64,000 bases of DNA, taken from assembly GCA_943735955.1 (NCBI GenBank), contig OX030960.1:9141788-9205787 (forward strand). Direction: 5' to 3'. The position numbers and the translations under genes are program-made. The stretch comes from Piscicola geometra (taxonomy: Eukaryota; Annelida; Clitellata; Hirudinida; Piscicolidae). This document shows, piece after piece, positions 53,366 to 64,000 of this stretch; the first letter of the stretch is position 1, and each line of letters opens with the position of its first letter. The notes below the pieces were generated by a model. It did not search any database. It saw nothing but the letters and a program-made list of their open reading frames with translations, and was not told the DNA's origin.

Positions 53366-53617
53366 TCTTACGTTAATAATATTAACAGTGCTAATAATAA
53401 TATTACAAAATAGTTTATTTTGCTTCCAACAATGAAACCACAGCCACCTCTAAAGCATGCCTTTCCATCAGCAAAACCATTATTTATTTATTAAAAAATC
53501 TTCATAAAAACCCCGCATATTCAACTGGCTTGAACAGTAAGTAAGTATTGGAGCATTCAATTGGTCACGACAAGGGGGTCGTGGAGAGGTCAGGGTCGTG
53601 GAGAGGTCAAGGTCGTC

Positions 53618-53690
53618 TCAGTCATCGACCTCCATCCGAGAAGACTTCTTGGCGGGAACACTCAATCCCTCGATCTATGTGTGGTGGTGA

Positions 53691-53755
<65 letters not shown>

Positions 53756-56700
53756 ACATTTCACTAAAAACCACCACTCCACCCACCACCACCACTCACG
53801 AATGGCTTCACCAGCTTCAAAGCCATCCTCTGGTGCTGCACATTCGTCGAGTCGATGCTCACCTGGGGTGGTCAGGTGGGTGTGTTGGGGTGGTCAGGTG
53901 GGTGTGTTGGGGTGGTCAGGTGGGTGTGTTGGGGTGGGTCAGGTGGGTGTGTTGGGGTGGTCAGGTGGGTGTGTTGGGCAGTGGGGGAATTATAAAAGGG
54001 GGGGGGGGATAATATTTTAAAAGATGGAAACTATGAAAAGTGGATATTTAAAAGGGTGGATTGATTGAGAAATAAATATTCAGAAGGTGGATTGGTTGAG
54101 GAATGGAATGACTGCCCACTCACCTGCACAACCACTTCATCGAAGACGCCAATCACCACTCCCCCACTGAAGCTCTGTGTGTTTGACTGCGTTGTGGTAG
54201 GTGGCAGGGTGGAGGAAAGTGTTTTGTTCTGTACTGCATTTTTATGCGATTCATCATTATCCACAGCACTGCTGACAAGCAAGCAACAACAGCAACCTCC
54301 TCGTCATAGACAGCAGCAGCAGCATCGTTGTTGCTGGCACGTCTGTCCAGGAAGACTGTGCCCTCGAGTCCGTACTTGGGGATGAGCACCTGCAGGGCAT
54401 TCCTCTTCACTGACAAGACGTAGCCTTGCTCGTCAAGAACCTGCTTCTTGAAGAAGATCTGTGTGTTTTTGTGTGTTTGTGTGTGTTGGTGTGCATGTGT
54501 GCATGTGTTGGTGTGTGTGTTTGTCGTTTGATAAAAGTGACCCAAGAACGTACAAAAGCCTAAACTAAAGACTTACACTTCAACACAGAAACACACAAAC
54601 CTGCGTGTAGAGGGCGACTGAAGCTCTGCCTGCGTACTGAGCCATCCTATGCCGGAAGTTGAGGTTGTTGCACGTGGCCTGAGTGGTGATGATGATGATG
54701 AGGGTGGTGGTAATGATAATGATGCTGGTGTGATGATAGCAAGTGCAGTGACATTATACGAAATTTTGTCTCTCCCACTATCAAAGAAAATTAAAAAATA
54801 TTTATTATTTGAAAAACTATAACTCGACATGCAGCAGCAGCAGCGACAGCACCTGCGTCTTGTTCTTGTCGACGAGGTCTGCATACGCCTTCTCAGTGCC
54901 GATGATCACCGCCAATAACCTGTGCACCAGTATGTCTGAGTACCTGCGTGGTGGTGGTGACAATGATGGTGTTGGTGCTGATGATGTTGTTGGTGCTGAT
55001 GATGGTGTTGGTGCTGATGATGGTGTTGATGATGGTTACGATGATGACACACACCTCCTGATGGGCGACGTGAAGTGCGTGTAGATGGGGGAGGCGAGGC
55101 CGTAGTGGTGGAAGTCGTCCTTGGCGATGCTGCCGCTGCAGAAGTACACTGCCTGCATCATGCATCTGTGTGTGTGTGTGTGTGTGTCGGTGTGTTTATT
55201 TGTGTGTGTCGGTGTGTTTGAGTGTGTCGGTGTACATGTATGTGTGTGTGTATTTGAGTGTGTGTGTCTCACCTGGTTGCCAGGATACGCAGCATGACGT
55301 TGAAGTAGGGATGGGCTGGCATGACTGCCTTCTCGAGTGAGTCAGCCAGTGCCTTGCCCGAGCTGACGTCCATGTCGAAGCCCTGTCGTGTGGTCGTGGT
55401 GGTAATCATGGTGTGGTAGTGGTAATCATGGTAGTGGTAATTATGGTGGTGGTAATCATGGTAGTGGTAATCATGGTGGTGGTAATCATGGTAGTGGTAA
55501 TCATGGTGGTGGTAATCATGGTAGTGGTAATCATGGTGTGGTAGTGGTAATCATGGTGGTGGTAATCATGGTGTGGTAGTGGTAATCATGGTGGTGGGTG
55601 CTGGTTGTGGTGTTGATGGTGGAGGAAGGAGTTTATTGTTGTTGGTGGTGATGTGATCGATGGATTCATTGTTTTTGTGGCCACAGAAACCTTAATACAA
55701 ATTAAAATACAAAAATACAAGCGACCTTTTGTTTGGCGACCCTGACAAGGGGCTCGAAGTGGTCGAGAGGGGGCGAGGGGTGACGTCGTAGGAGGGCGCA
55801 GGAGGGGAAGTGGTGGTAGGTGTGGGTGGCCGTGCTGGTGTTCGCCAACAACATGAACTCCTCCACCATCCAGTTGGTCTCCCTGGCATGGGGGAGGTGA
55901 AGGTGGGAGGATGGGAGAGGGAAAGGGAGGAAAAGAGATGGAGTGTGAAGGGAAAAGTGTGAAAAGCAGGATCATCATCGACACCCTAATCGTAATCAAG
56001 ATCATAACCAGGAACAAATTGAACAGCTACAATCATCATCATCACCGACTTGAGCTCCTTGGCTTGCACGTCGATGGGGTCGTGAGTTTCACTGTCGATG
56101 TGGAAGCGGATCTCTGCCGAGGCGAGACTCAAGGCACTGTCGAAGTGGTTGTTGTTGGGGTAGTTGTGTGGTAGTGGTGGTTGTTGTTGGGGTAGTTGTC
56201 GTCGTGTGGTGGTGATGGTTGTTAGAGTAGTTGTTGTTTTAGTGGTGTGGTTGTTGTTGTAGTGGTGTGGTTGTTGTTGTAGTGGTGTGGTTTTAGTAGT
56301 AGTTGTGAGTGCATTTCAATCACCATTGTGCCCCAACCCCCAACATCATCATCACCCACCCACCCACACACCCATTCTCGATCCTCCGTCTGCGCAGGAT
56401 CTTGGCCACCTGGTTGAGTCGTCTCAGAGAGGCCGCCACTTCGTCCTGTCGCGATGGGTCGTCGATCAGCATCTGAGCCTCTGCATACGTCAGAGCTGCC
56501 TGTGTGTGCGTGTGCGTGGGAGGGGTTGAGGGGAGGGTGTGGGAGGGGTTGAGGGAGGGTGTGGGAGGGGTTGAGGGAGGGTGTGAGAGGGGTTGAGGGA
56601 GGGTGTGGAAAGGGTTGAAGAAAGGGTGTGGAAAGGGTTGAGGGGAGGGTGTGGGAAGGGATTGAGATGGTGGAATAAATGGGTGTAGGATAGTGGGTGT

Positions 56701-58129
56701 GAGAGATGGATGGAATAAAAAATGGATGAAAGAAAGAGAATGAAAAAGAAAGAAAGGAATGGCGACACCTTGAGACTACATGCATAATGAATAGAGCACC
56801 CAAAGATGTCATGAATAATCGAATTGTTTGACAGAGACGAACGCACGTTCGACTTGATGAGCGACTTGGTGAACTTGACGTCCAGCACTTCCGCCTGCCT
56901 GCCCATGCGCCATATCACCGAGAAGGCGAACCTTAAGGGGGGCAGGTTGCTTGCATGGTTGCTTGCTTGGTGCTTGAGGTGTGATCGTTTGATTGGTTGG
57001 TTGCTTGAGGTGTGATCGTTTGATTGGTTGGTTGCTTGGTTGAGGTGTGATGGTCTGATTGGTTGGTTGCTTGAGGTGTGATCGTTTGATTGGTTGGTGT
57101 TTGAGGTGTGATGGTCTGATTGGCAGGTTGCTTGAGGTGTGATCGTTTGATTGGTTGGTGTTTGAGGTGTGATCGTTTGATTGGTTGGTTGGTTGCTTGC
57201 TTGAGGTGTGATCGTTTGGCAGGTTGCTTGGGCAATGATGCGCTGTGAACCCGTGTATAACGCGCAATAGCTGGGCACTTCTGAACTCTACTTTAGCATG
57301 CCCTGTGCATAATCTTTCACGATAATGATTGAGATGATGATGATAATGATTGAGATGATGATGATGATCATAATGATTGAGATGATGATGATGATCATAA
57401 TGATTGAGATGATGATGATGATGATTGAGATAATGATAATGATTGAGATAATGATAATGATTGAGATGATGATGGTGATACAGCAAAAGACGACGTAACA
57501 CTGGTGGGCACCTCTCCTCATTGGCGCGCAGGGAGCACAGATTCGAACTGAGTCTCTCAGGCACCATGTCGATGCGCTGTCAGCGGAGGTGCCAGTGGTG
57601 GTGTTGTCGTGGTGATGATATTGTAAATAATAATAATTATTATTAATTATTAAATAAATATGAAATACGATAATAATAATATCTAAAAATATTACAAATT
57701 AAATACCATTGACTACACAACAAATGGCGAAAAAACAACATAGTATATAGAAGGAAAGGGCGGGAAACCTTGTCGATGAGGTAGACAGTGGTGCCCCTGT
57801 GGGCTGCCTCCTTGTCGAGGGCAGTGCCTGGTCGGATGAAGTGCGAGACGTCTGCTATGTGGACTCCGACCTGATGGATGGGTGGATGGATGAGTGGATG
57901 GATGTGTGGATGGATGTGTAGATGGATGAGTGGTTGGATGGATCGATAGATGGATAGAGAAAAGAGGCACACGAACCTCATAGTGGCCAGAAGGCAGGAG
58001 TCTGCAGTGCAGGGCGTCGTCGATGTCGGTGCAGCCTGGTGGATCGACACTGCAGATGCACGTGTCCCTCAGGTCCAGTCTGTCCTTCATGTCCTGTGTG
58101 CTCGTGTGTGTGTGTTCGTGTGTGTGTGT

Positions 58130-58165
<36 letters not shown>

Positions 58166-58182
58166 ATGTGTGTTCGTGTGTG

Positions 58183-58260
<78 letters not shown>

Positions 58261-60928
58261 TGTGTGTGTGTGTGTCAAAATCCCAAATGCACACACACAA
58301 AAACACACACACAAGACAAACACACACACACATACCTCCTCAGTAATGATCCATGGGAGGGATGGCAGACAGTCTAGCACCTCTTTGGAGAATGTGGCGT
58401 GTGGAACGTCGTGTTCGATTAGTAGCACCTCGTTCTCTGTGTCCCTCTCGCCCACCTCCCCCAGTCTGCGCACCAGGTGCCCCTGCGTGTGTGTGGAGGG
58501 GTGTGTGGAAGAGGGGTGTGTGGAGGGGTGTGTGGAAGAGGGGTGAGTAGGTGAGTTGATGTGTGCGTGTGTTTGTGTGTGCATGTGCATGTTGCAAGTG
58601 GTGAAATGTAATCACAAAAGTGACATCCCCACGAAATACAATTTCCCTCCTCCGAATTGTGTTTCCTCGGCAACCTGCGGGTACTTGGAGTGTCTGGGCC
58701 ACGCGTCGACGACGACGACGATGCGCTGGCCACACAGCTGCTCCGACTGCCTCGTCTCAATGCGAATCTTCGGAATGCGGCGTTCGGCTGGAATGAAGAG
58801 GTGTCTGTTCAGCTGGTGGTTTGGTGGTTGTAGTTGTGGTGGTTGTTGTAGTTGTGGTGGTTTGGTGGTTGTGGTGGTGTATGTGGTCACGATGTTGATG
58901 GTTGGGTTTAAAGTGGTGGGGTGGATGCTTTGAGAAATATCATCACCCACTATCTATAATCATTAGCATGATCCCACCCTCACATTACCATCACTCCCAT
59001 ACGATCATTATCATCACTCCCATACGATCATTATCACCACCCTTGCCTCACCCACCCCCTTAATGATGGAGGCCTGCAGCACTCCACAGTACTGCCTCCA
59101 GTTCCGCTTGATGATGCCCACCACCTCCCCCGTCGGTATCTTCGCTGATGATGATGATTCTTTGGCATCCTGGTGGTAGTAGTAGTAGTAGAGGTAGTGA
59201 TGATGATAGTTCACTCCCTCCTCATCCCACCCACCCACTCACCTCTCCTCCCTCCACCACCCCTCCCTCATCATCCTCCACCACGACGAGTGACGAGGGG
59301 TGGCTCCAGCGGCTTGGTGGCAGCATCCTCACAGCCACCACGTCGTCATGGATCGCCCTGTTCAGACCTGCCCTGCCCTGGATGAAGATCTGCAGGGGAG
59401 GCGCAAGAGAAGAGTGCATGAGTTTTGCTGAGAATTCAATCAATTTTCAATAAAATTATTCAAATCTGCAATATAATTTTCCTTTTTCGTTTTACATATT
59501 TTTATAGCGCCTTATACATGGTACATGTCTGGGGCATTCTAGCCAGCACCTGCTTTTCCTGCTCGTGCACGTTCACATACGCCTCCAAGCAGTTGTCTCT
59601 GCTCGCCTGTCACGTGCAAGGGGCATCAGTCATCATCATTACCATCATCATCATCATTACCACCAACATCATCATCATTACCACCACCATCATCATCATT
59701 ACCACCACCATCATCATCATTACCACCATCATCATCATCATTACCACCCTCATTATCATCATCACAACCAACATCATCATCATCACAACCACCTGGAAGC
59801 TTCCCTGCACGAGGGCACCACAGCGCAGTCCCTTCTGGAGGTCTGACAGGGGCAAGTGTTCCGGATAAAGGTCCCTGTCCCCCTGGTCTGTGTCCTGGGG
59901 GAGGTAGGGGGGGGGGGGAGGGAAGGGTGGATAGAGGGTAGATTCTGAACATGAAGCGAAATAACTTCCAAGCATTTCAAATTTATAAGTTTAAAGAAGT
60001 AACTTTGTAAGCTGCCAGAGATCACACTGCTTTATTGTATTAAATCATCATCACCACCACCATCATCATCATCATCATCACCACCATCATCATCATCATC
60101 ATGCCCACCACCAACCATTTCTTCATTCTTGGTGTAGAGAAGATCCATCAGTTCAGAAGAGCCCTCTATCTTGCTCACATACTCACGCACTGTATGTGTA
60201 TGTGTGTGTGTGTGAGTGTGTGTGTGTGTGTGTGTGGGTGTGTGTGTGAGGGTGTGTGTGTGTGTGTGTGGGTGTGTGTGTGGGTGTGTGTGTGTGTGGT
60301 TGTGTGTGTGGGTGTGTGTTCTTCCTACCCACCATTGAAAGCCATGATTCCATCCTCAGTAGCCAGTCTTCGATTCTCATTGTCATCCGTCAATAGAACA
60401 ACCCTCACTCCATCCTTCTCCTTCCCATCATCATCATCACCACCATCGTGACCATCGTCATCATCATCACCAATCTTCTTGCTGGTGCCTGTGAAATGTT
60501 GCATGTACCACAATGCAGCCGTCCTGACCATCCGGTCGTTCCAGTCGTTTGAGCTCTCCTTCGGCCTCCTCTCCTTGTATGTGTCCCTGCTCCATTTGTT
60601 TCGTTTTATTATTTAATTAATATTCAATGTTTTTAGCTCATAAATATTTCATTTAATAATAAATTTATTATTTTATATATTAATCATGTCATCTTTAAAT
60701 ATCATGTCTCATTGGTAAAACAATGTCATATCGCCAAAGGAAACACTAAAGACACTTCAACCTGTGGAATTCGTTGACGAACGTGAAGAACTTCTTGTCA
60801 GCATTAGCGATGCATTCTCGCAGTCGCTTAAACGTCTTCAAGCTCCTGTGCCTCGTCTGCCAAATGTTTCGAAATGTTCATTTTGTGGCTACATGACCAA
60901 GTATTGCAAGATATTTTGTGAATTTTAA

Positions 60929-60959
<31 letters not shown>

Positions 60960-61598
60960 AACTGGTTTTTCAGCATTTTAACTTTCAACATAGCATTTTA
61001 CCTTTCAACATAGCATTTTAACTTTCAACATAGCATTTTAACTTTCAACATAGCATTTTAACTTTCAACATATTATTTTAACAAAATATATCATTCATTA
61101 AATTGCAATATAAACCCACTTCATTCAAGACAGTGGACAGGATGATTACGTTGGTGATCTTGGAATGCTCCAGAAAATCAATCTGCACATGGTCATGCAG
61201 TATTGAATTTTTAGGCAATAATTTCAAAATAAAGAAAATATTGCAAGTGATACGAATGCAAATAATTAAAAATGTATGAAAAAAAATATTATAAATACTA
61301 ACATATATACATATTTTCAAAAATAATAAAGAAATAAATAGGAATAAACACTGGCCTGGTGCAAAACGACGTTTGTGTCAGGGATGATGATGGGGGCAGT
61401 GTGGAAGAGTGAGGTCTTGTACGATGGCGACGTGCTCAACACCAGAGGTCTCTTCAAGCTTTCCTCGTTCACCAGATGCGAACATTCTTTGCAGAAGGCA
61501 GCTCCACAAGGAATGTCCGTGCGTAAGTAATGCTGGCGCACCGTTTTTAAAATATTTCCTCTTTTGGTTTTGCGGTAAAACACTTTTGTTACCGTCAT
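53618..61598 (-). CDS. DIS3: DIS3 (RRP44), catalytic subunit of the RNA exosome
   Basis: DIS3 is the 3'-5' exonuclease and endonuclease of the nuclear exosome. Exons 5'->3': 61598-61356, 61182-61120, 60856-60762, 60586-60333, 60189-60116, 59894-59793, 59606-59550, 59389-59261, 59169-59056, 58812-58675, 58482-58336, 58093-57977, 57870-57769, 57576-57512, 56931-56847, 56499-56372, 56136-56050, 55882-55726, 55382-55273, 55165-55055, 54943-54853, 54678-54601, 54458-54297, 54174-54124, 53862-53800, 53674-53618. The 26 exons give 959 residues (human 958). CR3 has Cys31, Cys36 and Cys39. The PIN domain keeps Asp74, Glu102, Asp151 and Asp201/202. The CSD blocks are followed by [14 protein letters not shown] and PKIRIETRQ. 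The RNB domain has [17 protein letters not shown] (Asp489, 495, 497, 498), and [18 protein letters not shown] marks its end; the S1 domain reads [16 protein letters not shown]. Both active sites look intact. Intron 1 needs a GC donor. The PIN domain holds an Asp-rich insert at 174-193. Confidence 0.96.
53867..53980 (+). repeat. GGTCAGGTGGGTGTGTTGGG minisatellite, DIS3 intron 24
   Basis: Five copies of a 22-23-nt G/T-rich unit, beginning just beyond the acceptor of exon 25. Confidence 0.88.
54950..55037 (+). repeat. GATGGTGTTGGTGCT 15-nt repeat, DIS3 intron 20
   Basis: About five copies of a 15-nt unit with GTT/GGT variation. Confidence 0.82.
55395..55607 (+). repeat. GGTAATCATGGTAGT minisatellite, DIS3 intron 18
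   Basis: About 13 copies of a 15-17-nt unit GGTAATCATGG(T/TG)GGT. Confidence 0.9.
56945..57232 (+). repeat. TTGAGGTGTGATCGTTTGAT minisatellite, DIS3 intron 14
   Basis: About nine copies of a unit near 34 nt (GGTTGCTTGAGGTGTGATCG plus TTTGATTGGTTGGT), with unit-length variants. Confidence 0.9.
58095..58280 (+). repeat. (GT)n, DIS3 intron 11
   Basis: Long GT repeat with CGTGT and CATGT interruptions. On the sense strand it is (CA)n and ends in the acceptor CACACAG of exon 12. Confidence 0.92.
59622..59790 (+). repeat. CATCATCATTACCACCA repeat, DIS3 intron 6
   Basis: About nine copies of an 18-21-nt CAT/ACC unit filling most of the intron between exons 6 and 7. Confidence 0.88.
60193..60320 (+). 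repeat. (GT)n with GGGT interruptions, DIS3 intron 4
   Basis: Sense-strand (CA)n ending as the acceptor CACATACAG of exon 5. Confidence 0.9.
60970..61079 (+). repeat. CATTTTAACTTTCAACATAG 20-nt repeat, DIS3 intron 2
   Basis: Five nearly perfect copies of a 20-nt unit, next to an (AT)n tract at 60935-60958. Confidence 0.93.
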
Positions 61599-63392
61599 AG
61601 TTTAACTTTTCCTGTGATCTTGTAATAGCAAAGATTCAATAGGAAAAATATACTACCTTATATTCTTAATTATCGTTAACAAAGAGCAACAATTTATTTA
61701 GATTTTTTGAATTCTAAACTCGAACAAATATTTAAATATATATTGAATAAAATATTTTATTTTTTTATTTTTGAATGCTTCAACTCAGTGTAAAATTGTA
61801 AACAAATAAATTTTAACCATACAAATTTGCAATGATTTATTGAAAGTTAGCATGTTAAAAGAATGGTTTGTTTCGTATAGACATAAACTGTCAAGTATAA
61901 ACAATCATTATGAGTTTGTGAAAGTAAGAATAGACACATTCTATTATATCCCCTAGACACATTTCTGAATATGGCCTTCAATTAACCTATTTACACATGC
62001 AATGAAATTCCCTGGCCAGACTATTTTCACTCCAATTAAACATTTTTATAATTTAATTATATTTTGTTAGATATGAATTTTTAAAAATCTATTTTTTAAT
62101 AATCAAAAACTATAATCAACAACTTCATAAATAATCGATAATTGTGAATAAAACTTTTATTCCATACTTACAAACCGTGGTATGAAAGCGGTGGTTCAGT
62201 GTTTACGTGCAGTCGTCAATATTTATTTAACGAAGTATTAGCTAATTTGGCCTCTGAAATAAGTACAAGTTCAAGGTGATATAATCATCATCATCATCAT
62301 CACCGCCCTACAATCATCATCATCATCACCCTCAACCTAGATTCTTCATTTGTTTGATTAGTGGGACGCCACTAAAGCAAGAGGATTGAATGGTTCCTCA
62401 AAAAGTAGAATGGGAGATTATAAAACAGAATAAAGATAATAAAGCTAATGATGATGATGATGATAATTATGAAAATGTGTGGAGCATCTGAAAATACGTT
62501 CTAATGCCCGCAAAACAAAAAAGATATTCAAAAACGTTCTATTTCCGGAACAAAAGAAAACAAAAGTTCTAAAAAGATTACTTTCCGGTTGAAATATAAA
62601 AGAAGAAAAAAAACTCTATTTTCAAATCGATCAGAAAATTCCTGGGAATGATTCAATGTTTTAAAATGATAATTACCTCTAATTGGCCGTAATCAATACT
62701 TAGTAAAAGATAATAATAATAACAATTATAATAACAACAGCTAATAATAACAACAACTAATAATAACAATGATAATAACAGTAACAATGATAATAACAGT
62801 AACAATGATAATAACAGTAACAACGATAATAATATAAACTAACAATAAAAATTACAATCATAATTAATGAACAGATAATCATTTTCGAATGTACAGTCTG
62901 AAAAGGTTATATGCAGAAGAAAGAATAAGCCTCCAATTTGCTTCTGTATTCACTGTCCATATGTACATCACTCTGCAGAATACAAATGCAACAACTTTGC
63001 GTCAGCCTATATATACATATAAATACATATTATTGTTTTGTGTTTATTAGTATTTGTAAGCATATAAACATTTAAAAAGCTTAAAAAGATTGAAATAATA
63101 AAACTTGACTGCAATGAGAAAACTATCAAGATATGATTGTGAGAAATGCCAAATACAAGCCACCACTATCATAACTATCACCACCCCCCACAAGCACCAC
63201 CACCCTCATAACCATCACCACTCAACCCATGAATATTATGACCATATTAAGGTTGATTCGGAAGCATTCTTATCGATTTAAACTTCCGAATTTGTATTTT
63301 TGAAAAACCACAAAGATGAGAAAGACCAGCTCTAAGCACCAGAAGCAATGGGTCACAAGGCCTTGAGGGTCCATGGATGGGCTGTTGAGGTC
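61599..63392. other. Intergenic region, DIS3 promoter side
   Basis: AT-rich, with (ATC)n tracts near 62282-62328, a TAATAACAATGATAATAACAG repeat at 62708-62835 and a CACCACC tract at 63165-63222. No exon was supported on either strand. Confidence 0.55.
62708..62835 (+). repeat. AACAATGATAATAACAGT repeat
   Basis: About six imperfect copies of an 18-nt AT-rich unit. Confidence 0.8.
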
Positions 63393-64000
63393 TCAGAGGA
63401 GGAGGCCGAGGGAGTGGATGATGAGTTGGTTGTGGTTGGTGAGAGAGGCAGAAACACTCCGAGAGTTGACAGAGTAGGGCAGGAGGAGGGAGAGGTCCAG
63501 AGAGTGGTGCAGGAGGGTCGGCGTGGCAATGGAGTGGCTGCGTTGCACATCCATCCTACCCATCGACGTGCGTCTGTGCGTGCACGAGACGACGAGAAGG
63601 TTGTCGACAGTCTTCACCACGACGTCCTCGCCTCTGAACTCCTCCGGGACGTGCAGTGAGATGCTGTAGCCGCCGTCTCCTGAGGGGTTGGACATGACCA
63701 CAGGGATGTAGAAGCGCTTGCTCTTGCCTGAGTTGAGGTTGACGATGGAGGGCAAGTAGCTGTGCAGGGACAACTTCTTGCTGCGATCCATGAAGCACAA
63801 GCAGTTTGTGTCGACTGGCCTGTCAAGACTCACCTGGAAGAGGATGTCATCTGGGGTGGACGCCTTGCGGATGAGCAGCTTCCTGCTGTTCACCATCTCC
63901 ACCTTGAAGTTCTCCAGACTGGGCAGCAGGATGTCCTTGTGCAGATTGAGTTGTTGCACTTGCAGACTGGTGATGTGGTAGTTGGTGATGCTGCTTGAGG
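63393..64000 (-). CDS. Small heat-shock (alpha-crystallin/HSP20-like) protein, partial
   Basis: The reading frame is open from the right window edge (64000) to a stop at 63393, so the N-terminus and possibly upstream exons are missing; about 202 residues are visible. The segment ISLHVPEEFRGEDVVVKTVD followed by NLLVVSCTHRR matches the middle strands of an alpha-crystallin domain. An earlier stretch (ILFQVSLDRPVDTNCLC and the region after it) could be the tail of a preceding domain, as some invertebrate small heat-shock proteins carry two. The expected C-terminal I/V-x-I/V anchor is not clear; the chain ends HSLGLLL. Members are ATP-independent chaperones. Family moderately sure, membership in a subgroup unknown. 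Confidence 0.72.
   Translation of the reverse strand, partial: SSSITNYHITSLQVQQLNLHKDILLPSLENFKVEMVNSRKLLIRKASTPDDILFQVSLDRPVDTNCLCFMDRSKKLSLHSYLPSIVNLNSGKSKRFYIPVVMSNPSGDGGYSISLHVPEEFRGEDVVVKTVDNLLVVSCTHRRTSMGRMDVQRSHSIATPTLLHHSLDLSLLLPYSVNSRSVSASLTNHNQLIIHSLGLLL

Overview
This is nuclear DNA of an animal. Fourteen protein-coding genes (thirteen complete, one running off the right edge) were pieced together from split exons with GT-AG borders and matching phases, plus one intron-containing tRNA. Genes are close together (about one per 4.5 kb), introns are short, intergenic DNA is AT-rich, and almost every intron is loaded with simple repeats ((CA)n, (GAT)n, (ACT)n and many minisatellites). 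A radial-spoke protein and a TCP11 homologue point to an organism with motile cilia or flagella; the family set (FIP1, RBMX2, LARP4, a Bak-type Bcl-2 protein, METTL21, DIS3) is metazoan, and the style fits an invertebrate, perhaps a lophotrochozoan such as an annelid or flatworm. The species cannot be named from the sequence alone.

Layout. 1-3943: no gene seen. 3944-4039: tRNA-Ile(UAU). 4241-6321 (-): FIP1, mRNA 3'-end processing. 7596-9438 (+): unrecognised Thr/Ser-rich protein. 9839-10821 (-): TXNDC17/TRP14 thioredoxin-like protein with two alternative first exons. 10968-12581 (-): RBMX2 spliceosomal RRM protein. 13028-16841 (+): pyridoxal kinase. 17760-21462 and 22036-25148 (+): tandem pair of calcium-regulated mitochondrial ATP-Mg/Pi carriers (SCaMC/SLC25A23-25 type). 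25149-30457: gene-poor minisatellite block. 30458-39278 (-): LARP4 homologue, 16 exons. 40013-41123 (-): METTL21-type lysine methyltransferase, divergent from RSPH9 (41264-42234, +). 42507-44293 (+): Bak/Bax-like Bcl-2 protein. 44294-46265: no gene. 46266-49799 (-): unrecognised coiled-coil protein, divergent from TCP11L1-like (50268-53365, +). 53618-61598 (-): DIS3 exosome nuclease, 26 exons, 959 residues. 61599-63392: no gene. 63393-64000 (-): partial small heat-shock (alpha-crystallin-like) protein.

The genes are mostly unrelated housekeeping genes and do not form a pathway. RNA metabolism is over-represented (FIP1, RBMX2, LARP4, DIS3), as are ciliary/sperm proteins (RSPH9, TCP11). The most unusual observations are at exon level: a duplicated first exon in TXNDC17 that changes the active site from WCPDC to WCPYC; a carrier paralogue that has lost most of its EF-hand ligands; two introns that are multiples of three with no stop codon; and 3' splice sites that repeatedly sit at the end of sense-strand (CA)n tracts. 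No wholly new multi-gene system was found.
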